Assembly: GCA_937973935.1 (NCBI GenBank)
Contig: CALJJF010000270.1
Coordinates: forward strand, 1-9,872
Source: MKRK01 sp001896915
GTDB taxonomy: Bacteria; Bacillota; Clostridia; Oscillospirales; Acutalibacteraceae
Length of the DNA: 9,872 nucleotides
Reading direction: 5' to 3'
Under the pieces are notes generated by a model, which was not told where the DNA came from, made no database searches, and was given only the letters and a program-made list of their open reading frames with translations. Each line of letters opens with the position of its first letter. Position 1 is the stretch's first letter. Below, in pieces: positions 1-5,757 of this stretch. The translations under genes were made by a program, and so were the position numbers.

Positions 1-2009
1 AAGTCTGCGCCGCGCTCCTCACTGGCTACATTGGGCAGGATTTGTCTGTAATATTGATAGGCCTTGTCGCCTCTTCTCAGGAAGGTTTCCGCCATCACGG
101 CCCAGGTGTGGGCATGGTGGAAGATGCCGCCGTTTTCACGAACACCGGGTCCGTTGTTGTATAAGGGATCCTCCGGTTCCGGAATACCGGTAAAGGCAGG
201 ATATGAAAGCTTCAAGCCATATTTTGTGCCCAGCATCTCAGCCGCCTTGTCCATACAGTGGACAGCACGTTCCTTGGTTCCTGTGGACTCGCTGATAACA
301 GCCCAACTTTGTGTATTCAAAAAGATTTTGCCTTCTCTTCTGTCCTTGGAGCCCAATGCCGGCTTGTCGGAAGCAAAAATATATCTCTTGTACCAGTCGC
401 CATCCCAAACGCCCTCACCGTTCAGAGCAATGATCATAGCATCAATGATTTCATCACAGGATTGAATGATATCGGTATCGCCGCAAATATCCGCCATTTC
501 CTTTAACAGTCTGCAGGCATAAACCAGCTGCTGCGCCAGCATAACGGATTCTTCGTTGCCGTCCTCTTTGAAGATATACAGATTGTCATTCCAGTCAATG
601 TCAATAATCAGCGGAAGGTTGTTTCTGCCCCTTCTGCCGTATATGTGCTTGAGTCCTTGAGCCATATGGGTAAGAATGGAGACATTCTCCCCTTCATAAT
701 ACGGGATTTGTTTTTTCAGGAAATCATAGTCCCCTGTTTCGGAAACAAGTGCATAGGTAGTAAAAACAGGCCAAACACCGTTATCACTTCTGACGGCATA
801 AAAGTCTGAAGGCTTTCTGATATCGCCGTCAAAGCTGCTGTAAAACTCACCGCTGGGCATTTGGAAATGGAAAATAAGCTCCATTCTTTCTTTCGCCAGA
901 TCCGTTCGTAAGGACACAAGGCTCATAGAATCCTGGGAGCTGTCCCGGCTTTGCACACCGCCCTTTTCCATACCGGTTGTCATGCCTGTCATGCTCATTT
1001 TTCTGTTAAAGCCCACAATACAATTATAAGGATTCCAGATATTGATCATACGCTCAATATCCTTATCCGGTACCTCTGCCTGGAACACCTCAATGGTATT
1101 GCTCCAGTATTCCTTGACGGCTTCCAGTTCGGCATGAACGGTATTGATATCCTGGTACTTTTTAATCATTTCCGCATCGGTTTCCCAGTCCAGACCGCAG
1201 CCGAGTGAAATAGTGAACGACACTGTCTCGCCGGCTTTTATGGTAATATCATTCTGAATGGCACCAATGGGGAACCCGCCGCCGGGCAGCTCCTTGTTTG
1301 TCAGTCCGCCATTCTTCACCGCATCGGGCAGGTCAAGGGTACCCGCTCTGCCCAAAAACGCATTGCGGTCACAATCAAAGCCAGTGACCGGTTCACTGCT
1401 TGACAGGAATACTTTCAGCTTTGGCTGGTCCTCATAAACATGGCAGTCGTAGGTGACTGCATTCATATCCTGATTGAATAGGGTGGTGGTATAAAATCTG
1501 CACCACTGCCAATAAATCGGCTCACGGTGTGCCAGTAAAAAACTGAACTCAACAAAGGAAAAGGATTTTAATGTGACATCCTTTTCTCTGTGATTGGTCA
1601 GCTGAACCTTCCATAACAGAACATTGTCATTTCTGGGAACAAAATAGGTCACATTGGCGGCAATTCCTTTGTACTCAGATTCAAACTGAGTATATCCCAA
1701 GCCGTGTCTGCATTGATAGCTGTCAAGCGATGTCCTGACCGGTTCATAGGTAGGTGCCCAAACGGACCCATCCTCTTCTCTGAAATATAAATAATAACCC
1801 GGTCTGTCAATGGGAATGGCACGGGTCTGGTTGTATTTTGTGATTCTACCGGTAGACGCTTCTCTGTAAAAAGCGGCACCACCGGCTGACTGACTGATGA
1901 TGGCGGTAAAATTGTCATTGTTCAAAAAATTTATCCACGGCAACGGAGGATAATTATCCGTAATTACATATTCCTTGTCTTTGTCGTTAAAGTATCCGTA
2001 TTTTCCCAT
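1..2009 (-). CDS. GH94 disaccharide phosphorylase (cellobiose phosphorylase-like), C-terminus beyond window
   Basis: Cytosolic GH94 enzymes split a beta-glucoside by phosphate to sugar 1-phosphate plus the second sugar. The visible 669 residues start MGKYGYF and carry family hallmarks in order: TPLPWIN-like PPLPWINFL near residues 21-29, YQCRHGLGYTQF near 90, RDSSQD at 355-360, DWND at 472-475, and ENGGIFHHAHTW followed by AYQYYRQILPN near the edge. From the family, the second Asp of DWND (D475 here) is the expected general acid. The frame is open with no stop to base 1. Family members are usually about 800 residues, so roughly 130-160 are missing, including part of the phosphate site. There is no signal peptide. 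The ATG at 2009 follows AAAGGA with 8-base spacing. The residues after DWND (NLYIF) and the HHAHTW segment differ from the cellobiose phosphorylase pattern as I remember it, so the acceptor sugar is uncertain; cellobiose, laminaribiose, cellobionate or another sugar are all possible. Confidence 0.9.
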   Translation of the reverse strand, partial: MGKYGYFNDKDKEYVITDNYPPLPWINFLNNDNFTAIISQSAGGAAFYREASTGRITKYNQTRAIPIDRPGYYLYFREEDGSVWAPTYEPVRTSLDSYQCRHGLGYTQFESEYKGIAANVTYFVPRNDNVLLWKVQLTNHREKDVTLKSFSFVEFSFLLAHREPIYWQWCRFYTTTLFNQDMNAVTYDCHVYEDQPKLKVFLSSSEPVTGFDCDRNAFLGRAGTLDLPDAVKNGGLTNKELPGGGFPIGAIQNDITIKAGETVSFTISLGCGLDWETDAEMIKKYQDINTVHAELEAVKEYWSNTIEVFQAEVPDKDIERMINIWNPYNCIVGFNRKMSMTGMTTGMEKGGVQSRDSSQDSMSLVSLRTDLAKERMELIFHFQMPSGEFYSSFDGDIRKPSDFYAVRSDNGVWPVFTTYALVSETGDYDFLKKQIPYYEGENVSILTHMAQGLKHIYGRRGRNNLPLIIDIDWNDNLYIFKEDGNEESVMLAQQLVYACRLLKEMADICGDTDIIQSCDEIIDAMIIALNGEGVWDGDWYKRYIFASDKPALGSKDRREGKIFLNTQSWAVISESTGTKERAVHCMDKAAEMLGTKYGLKLSYPAFTGIPEPEDPLYNNGPGVRENGGIFHHAHTWAVMAETFLRRGDKAYQYYRQILPNVASEERGAD

Positions 2010-2043
2010 TTCCAGCATCCTTTGATATTTATTTTCTGTAACT

Positions 2044-2055
2044 TTGCGATTGCAA
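2044..2055 (-). promoter_or_regulatory. Possible operator (CRE-like palindrome) in the GH94 leader
   Basis: The minus strand reads TTGCAATCGCAA, an inverted TTGC/GCAA pair around a central CG. It lies about 36 bases downstream of the predicted transcription start and 35 bases before the start codon. It fits the first half of the CcpA catabolite-response consensus (WTGNAANCGNW) but fails at the conserved final C. It could also be a LacI-family operator. A roadblock position in a sugar-use gene is sensible, but the site is short and may be chance. Confidence 0.3.
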
Positions 2056-2073
2056 GTCTCATTTAATTCGTTT

Positions 2074-2102
2074 TTGTCATGAAATTTGCATAATTGTAGT
2101 AT
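2074..2102 (+). promoter_or_regulatory. Weak candidate promoter for the small plus-strand gene
   Basis: TTGTCA (2074-2079), 17 bases, then TAGTAT (2097-2102), four of six to consensus. A start near 2109 would give a leader of about 80 bases. The -10 box lies over the -10 box of the opposing GH94 promoter, so the two could compete for polymerase. No better plus-strand match was found between 2010 and 2190. Confidence 0.35.
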
Positions 2103-2126
2103 AAAGAAAAACCAACTTTTTGTCAA
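2098..2126 (-). promoter_or_regulatory. Sigma-A-type promoter of the GH94 gene
   Basis: Read on the minus strand, a perfect TTGACA (2121-2126) is followed after 17 bases by TATACT (2098-2103, five of six to consensus). Transcription would start near 2091 and give a leader of about 80 bases before the ATG at 2009. The match in both boxes and spacing is strong, but no transcript evidence is available here. Confidence 0.7.
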
Positions 2127-2190
2127 GTTATATATCCCTGAACCAAGTCATATCAACATGAATAAAATAGAAAGTATTGGGGGGCTGTTT

Positions 2191-2451
2191 ATGAACGATA
2201 ACAATTTTTTCTTGTGCTCTGTCAGCGGAAAAGAGCTTTCTGTCATAGCAGGTTTGCTGGCCGCTGCCTCCGCAGAGGTCTTGGACATTGATGAATTGAA
2301 CGTGCTTGGAAATTTCATAACAGCCATTGGCGCATGTATGCTGACCATTGCCGCAGCTGACCAAAGCTGCGCGGCGATAAACAGCGCAAGCGGGTCAAAC
2401 AACAAAAGCGGCACTGCCGACGAGAATGCCGCTGATGGAATCATAGGCTGA
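2191..2451 (+). CDS. Small acidic hypothetical protein (86 aa)
   Basis: An 86-residue protein beginning MNDNNFFLCS. The central part (about residues 13-58) is rich in Ala, Leu and Ile and looks like two amphipathic or hydrophobic helices (ELSVIAGLLAAASAEVL and ELNVLGNFITAIGACMLTIA). A polar tail with Ser, Asn and Gly follows, ending DGIIG. The ELNVLG...TIAA pattern resembles a group of short uncharacterised proteins common in Lachnospiraceae (possibly the DUF6774 type); this is a recollection, not a search result. I chose the ATG at 2191 because a G-run (2179-2184) sits 6 bases upstream; in-frame ATGs at 2086 and 2158 lack a ribosome site. It could be membrane-associated. The stop is 6 bases from the stop of the convergent cyclase gene, and the cyclase terminator appears to lie within its 3' end. 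Function unknown. Confidence 0.6.
   Translation: MNDNNFFLCSVSGKELSVIAGLLAAASAEVLDIDELNVLGNFITAIGACMLTIAAADQSCAAINSASGSNNKSGTADENAADGIIG
2397..2433 (-). terminator. Intrinsic terminator of the diguanylate cyclase gene, inside the convergent gene
   Basis: On the minus strand AGCGGCA (2427-2433) pairs with TGCCGCT (2407-2413) across a 13-base loop, and TTTTGTTGTTTG follows. It begins 25 bases after the cyclase stop codon. The stem is only 7 bp but G+C-rich, with a usable T-tract. It overlaps codons of the plus-strand small gene. Confidence 0.5.
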
Positions 2452-2457
2452 ATATAA

Positions 2458-3594
2458 TCAAACCTTCTGCTTGTGATCCGGCTTTGACTGATACATCAAA
2501 TCATCGATATGATGGATGAAGTCACGTGCTTTGCCCATATCTGTTTCATTGGTAAAATCATAACCAATGCTAAAGCTGATTTCATATGGATTTGCTGAAT
2601 CATGGTTGAAGGTTCTGGTGTTTTCATTGATACGGTCAATGACCGAGTGTAAAGTGTTACTATCCACATCCTCCAGAATGATAATAAACTCATCACCGCC
2701 AAAGCGGGCGACAAAATCGTCTTTTCTGACACTTCGTTTTAATATCCCCGCAGTTTCTTCCAGTGCTTTATCTCCTGTCAGGTGTCCGAAATTGTCATTG
2801 ATGCTTTTAAAATGGTTGATATCAATCATGATACCGGCAAGGGTTTTATCTCCATTGTTATTCTTAAATTTATCTTCAATGAAAATATCAAATTGTCTTC
2901 TGTTATAAAGCCCCGTTAAAAAATCCGTGTAGATTTGCTCATTTTGGGTGTTGATATAGATAATCAGCAGTGACAAAGTCATACTGATCCATATAAGCGA
3001 AACACCAAAGAAAAGAACCTGTATGATTCCCCCGATGGTTGGAATGATGGGGAACAATATGAGTGGCATAAGGATCGTTTTGGGAATTTGCTTTCTTTTC
3101 ACTAAAACATAAATGGCGGAATAGATCAAAAAGAAATAAGAAATTGCCACCATAAGGTTAAAAAAAATCCCTCTTGTGTAATGATTGTTACTGTCAATAT
3201 AGAATAAAACGTTGTTTCCGATGCTTAGCACCGAAAGCACGGCATTGAAGATAATCAAAGAAAGAAAGGGCACCAACAAACGCTTGATTCTGGTAAAATT
3301 ACGGTTGATCTGATAATCAACAAACAGTGACCAAAACATACAGGTCAATGGGCACGCAATATAATAAAGCGTCGTAAACAGCACGTTGAGCCCATAAAAA
3401 ACCAACCCCTGTTTTTCGGACAAGCTCCACATCATAGAATCAAACAAAAGCATTAAAGTATTGGACAGCAAAATATACAGATACATTCTGTGACCTAAAA
3501 AGTATTTCAAATTGATGTTTCGCATACTGACCATTATTATAATAAGAATAATCATTGCGAATATATTTAGTTCTGTGTATAAAATCTCTAGCAT
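2458..3594 (-). CDS. Membrane-bound diguanylate cyclase (7TM-GGDEF)
   Basis: A 378-residue protein that should make the second messenger c-di-GMP from two GTP at the cytoplasmic face of the membrane. About seven hydrophobic segments fill residues 8-214 (roughly 8-23, 36-53, 66-92, 105-126, 143-165, 173-195 and 197-214), then DFLTGLYNRR (224-233) opens the GGDEF domain. The active-site signature is intact: GGDEF at 299-303, a metal-binding Asp at 258 in MIDIN, and NDNFGHLTGD near 266-275. The product-inhibition I-site RxxD is present as RKDD (290-293), five residues before the signature, so feedback inhibition is expected. There is no EAL domain. The membrane part matches no sensor domain I can name, so the input signal is unknown. 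The ATG at 3594 has a modest GGTGAT about 4 bases upstream. It is monocistronic, convergent with the small gene, with a long leader. Confidence 0.93.
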   Translation of the reverse strand: MLEILYTELNIFAMIILIIIMVSMRNINLKYFLGHRMYLYILLSNTLMLLFDSMMWSLSEKQGLVFYGLNVLFTTLYYIACPLTCMFWSLFVDYQINRNFTRIKRLLVPFLSLIIFNAVLSVLSIGNNVLFYIDSNNHYTRGIFFNLMVAISYFFLIYSAIYVLVKRKQIPKTILMPLILFPIIPTIGGIIQVLFFGVSLIWISMTLSLLIIYINTQNEQIYTDFLTGLYNRRQFDIFIEDKFKNNNGDKTLAGIMIDINHFKSINDNFGHLTGDKALEETAGILKRSVRKDDFVARFGGDEFIIILEDVDSNTLHSVIDRINENTRTFNHDSANPYEISFSIGYDFTNETDMGKARDFIHHIDDLMYQSKPDHKQKV

Positions 3595-3810
3595 AATATC
3601 ACCGAATTCCGTATTGGGTTAAATGTTGTTTTCAATAGTATGCCATAAAAAAATCGCAATAGACAAAACAGGTGCCACCCAATTTCAATACAATCCCGCC
3701 ATGCTTTTGAAACCTCATTTGGTATCTCATTATTTCTATTTTTCATCCATTTAATATTGTTGGCATCCTACCGGATGACACATTATAATAGGATTATATT
3801 GATTTAGTCT

Positions 3811-3839
3811 ATTATATAACGTTAGACGAAAATTTTCAA
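3811..3839 (-). promoter_or_regulatory. Sigma-A-type promoter of the diguanylate cyclase gene
   Basis: On the minus strand TTGAAA (3834-3839, five of six) and a perfect TATAAT (3811-3816) are separated by 17 bases. A start near 3804 predicts a leader of about 210 bases, unusually long for one gene and suggestive of post-initiation control. A second TATAAT at 3782-3787 lacks a good -35 box. Confidence 0.65.
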
Positions 3840-3841
3840 CC

Positions 3842-3896
3842 ATTTTTAGATATTTTTTATTAATTCTATTTAATTTATTAATTATTTTTAGATATT
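3842..3896. repeat. AT-rich direct-repeat cluster (A-B-B-A) upstream of the cyclase promoter
   Basis: ATTTTTAGATATT occurs exactly at 3842-3854 and again at 3884-3896, 42 bases apart. Between them TTTATTAATT occurs exactly at 3856-3865 and 3874-3883, 18 bases apart. All four are in the same orientation. The cluster sits immediately upstream of the minus-strand -35 box, where an UP element or activator site would be. The low complexity of the stretch raises the chance of accidental repeats. Confidence 0.5.
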
Positions 3897-3973
3897 ATAC
3901 ACTAAATTAACCAAATTACCTCCATACGATAGACAACATTCTTTTATCCATTTATGAAACATACCGTCAGCAA

Positions 3974-4009
3974 GAATTAAAACCTGTTCAAAAGAACAGG
4001 TTTTAATTC
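3974..4009 (-). terminator. Perfect bidirectional intrinsic terminator ending the three-gene operon
   Basis: A perfect 16-bp inverted repeat (3974-3989 and 3994-4009) with a 4-base loop. The core CCTGTTC/GAACAGG is flanked by A- and T-tracts on both sides, so it can work in either direction. The TAA stop of the acetyltransferase (4003-4005) lies inside the stem. Confidence 0.9.
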
Positions 4010-4860
4010 AGCATCATGTTCATATATGTTGTCCATTGCGTCCTGTCAATGCCGACAGTTTTCGTCAGTATTTTCAGCATCCCTGTTTTCAACAATTCCC
4101 GGCTCTTTTCTCCGCACCCGTTCTCAGGTTCATTCACCACAATCGTTTGATATTGCGGATAGCGCAAAAATAAGGCACCCAAGATGGATCTGATATTTTT
4201 CGTGTAAAAAAACTCCTTGACGTACAGTGTGTCGGTTCCTCTGAGCACAAACAAATAACCTTCCCCGTCATCGGTGAGCAACACTTCTCCGCCGGCTGTT
4301 TTATAATCCTCAAACACAGTTTGATAGGTCGCTGTATTTTGCAAAACAACCACCTCGATGCCTGCTATCAGCCTTTGGTAAAACGGCAGAATGTCGAAAG
4401 CATCTTCTGTTTTTATGAAACCAATTGTGGCTTCCATGTCTTCGGCAGGATGATATACCATTTCTTTTTTATAAAAAACAGTTTCATAACCGAATTTTTG
4501 ATAATAACGATATAGACCTTCGTTGGCAGGAATCAACACGGTACAAGCATAGCCAAGACCTTGCATCACCGCAAAAGAATGCTCCAAAAGCTTGCCCATG
4601 ATCCCCTGTCCTCTGTAAGCTTTCAGTGTCGCCGCACCGCATATATAGCCGGATTTCTCCTTTAATGTGCCGATTTTGATCTCATAACAAGGAAAGAAGA
4701 TCATACTGACTATGGTATCGTTTTCTTTGTATACCAGTGTGTTTTCTACCGTGAATTTCTCCCGAAAAAACAAATCAATATATTCGTCAATGTCCCCGAA
4801 AACCTCTTTCCAAATGCGTTTCAACACAGGGATATCGTGAACAGAAGGGTTGGTTATCAA
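4003..4860 (-). CDS. GNAT-family N-acetyltransferase, Eis-like two-domain type, TTG start
   Basis: A 285-residue cytosolic protein predicted to transfer an acetyl group from acetyl-CoA to an unknown amine. The N-terminal GNAT fold shows motif A at about 72-95, with the acetyl-CoA pyrophosphate-binding loop RGQGIMGK at 83-90, and motif B IPANEGLYRYYQKFGYE at 110-126. The C-terminal 140 residues resemble the second domain of Eis-like acetyltransferases, though I recognise this by architecture only. The start is TTG at 4860, supported by an AGGTAGGTGA tract 4-7 bases upstream and an N-terminus that begins just before the usual first strand; the next Met is residue 53, inside the fold. It lies 12 bases after the DUF2156 gene and is the last gene of the operon, so it is probably co-transcribed. 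The substrate (drug, peptide or small amine) cannot be inferred. Confidence 0.88.
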   Translation of the reverse strand: MITNPSVHDIPVLKRIWKEVFGDIDEYIDLFFREKFTVENTLVYKENDTIVSMIFFPCYEIKIGTLKEKSGYICGAATLKAYRGQGIMGKLLEHSFAVMQGLGYACTVLIPANEGLYRYYQKFGYETVFYKKEMVYHPAEDMEATIGFIKTEDAFDILPFYQRLIAGIEVVVLQNTATYQTVFEDYKTAGGEVLLTDDGEGYLFVLRGTDTLYVKEFFYTKNIRSILGALFLRYPQYQTIVVNEPENGCGEKSRELLKTGMLKILTKTVGIDRTQWTTYMNMMLN

Positions 4861-4872
4861 AAAATCACCTAC

Positions 4873-5754
4873 CTACTTTAAATATGCATTGTGTTTTTCA
4901 AGCAGGATAGCAGGATGATAAGAGAGCTTGGATTTTCGCAGTCCTTCAATTCCCATATCCTCTTCCCTGTTGATATATCGATAGGCCGTACAGTTATTTT
5001 TTACAAACTCCCGGTTGATGGTGGGATACACACCGGGATGATCAGTGAGACCCTTCTCGATATGCACGACAAATACGTCCTTGCTTAGTTCCGTGCCCAA
5101 TGCGAAAGCGCAAACCTCACCATCTACACGCAGTAGTCCGCCTTTGAGACCCAGCTCTTCAAAATGATTCAGAGCATCCTTAAATGCCTTGTATTCGGAT
5201 TTCAAGTCGTCCTCGCCATGTTCAGCAGCCCATTTATAATACGTCTCTTTACACTGAGGCAAGCTTTCCTTTGTGATATTTTCATAGCAGTTTTTCCCGT
5301 ATAATGACTCAAACTTGTTAATGTGGTTTCGTTTGGATTGGTTTTTGCTGCCTGTCAGATTGATCAGCTGTTCGGATTCATAAATATAATCAAAGCCGTC
5401 CCGGAAGGGCTCATACCGAAAAGCATCCGGCATCAGTGCTTCCAGCCGCTTGATGCTGTCAGTTGTTAAGCCGGATAAAACAAGCTTACAGCTTTTTTTC
5501 TTGGATTCTTCTATCAGTTCTGTAAGCAGTCCTTTGATATCACCGTTGCCGGCGGGCATTAAGAAATAACACTGTCCGTCGATTTCATATTTTACAGTCA
5601 ATAGTCCCATGTCCTCGGCAATGCTGGTTTTATAATTACTCCGCCAGATAAACAGATTAGAAAAGGTATATTCACAGCCCATAAAGCCGCTTGTTTTGAA
5701 ATAACTGTCCACCAGCTTTTTGTCCGATAATTCGATTTCCTTGAACGTTAGCAT
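4873..5754 (-). CDS. DUF2156 (LPG synthase C-terminal-like) protein
   Basis: A 293-residue soluble protein of the DUF2156 family, related to the aminoacyl-transferring C-terminal domain of lysylphosphatidylglycerol synthase (MprF) and built on a GNAT-like double fold. Recognisable parts are FSNLFIWR (31-38), the basic segment SKNQSKRNHINKF (136-148) and the C-terminal INREEDMGIEGLRKSKLSYHP block (261-281), typical of the stand-alone clostridial members. There is no membrane flippase domain as in MprF, so it is not a full MprF; the acceptor is unknown. Length fits stand-alone members (about 290-300). The ATG at 5754 has AGGGAG 7 bases upstream, and this ribosome site lies within the last codons of the methyltransferase gene (3-base gap), which suggests translational coupling. 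The next gene is another acyl-transferase-fold protein. Confidence 0.85.
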   Translation of the reverse strand: MLTFKEIELSDKKLVDSYFKTSGFMGCEYTFSNLFIWRSNYKTSIAEDMGLLTVKYEIDGQCYFLMPAGNGDIKGLLTELIEESKKKSCKLVLSGLTTDSIKRLEALMPDAFRYEPFRDGFDYIYESEQLINLTGSKNQSKRNHINKFESLYGKNCYENITKESLPQCKETYYKWAAEHGEDDLKSEYKAFKDALNHFEELGLKGGLLRVDGEVCAFALGTELSKDVFVVHIEKGLTDHPGVYPTINREFVKNNCTAYRYINREEDMGIEGLRKSKLSYHPAILLEKHNAYLK

Positions 5755-5757
5755 CTG

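Larger units (their letters stand above)
3595..3973. other. Intergenic region: cyclase leader and AT-rich upstream region
   Basis: No coding sequence is supported here on either strand. On the minus strand it holds the cyclase promoter (3811-3839), a predicted leader of about 210 bases (3595-3804) and an AT-rich repeat cluster (3842-3896) upstream of the promoter. The segment 3897-3973 lies between that cluster and the operon terminator, and I see nothing in it. The leader contains a decamer matching the T-box core (3671-3680) but no clear riboswitch fold that I can draw by eye; no c-di-GMP riboswitch signature was recognised. Confidence 0.7.

Noticed and set aside
64..506. Plus-strand open frames across the GH94 gene
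   Set aside because: They overlap a coding frame with intact family motifs, lack ribosome sites and have no recognisable product.
2352..2371. Hairpin CGCAGCT/AGCTGCG inside the small gene as a terminator
   Set aside because: A 7-bp stem with a 6-base loop exists, but no T-tract follows on either strand. It is probably a by-product of Ala codons.
3643..3662. Repeated CAATAG in the cyclase leader as a terminator stem
   Set aside because: The two copies are direct, not inverted, and only a short GTTTT/AAAAC pair could form around them. This is not a convincing hairpin.
3595..3810. c-di-GMP riboswitch in the cyclase leader
   Set aside because: A feedback riboswitch would make sense, but I could not find the conserved GEMM-type core on the minus strand. 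Only the T-box-like decamer stood out.
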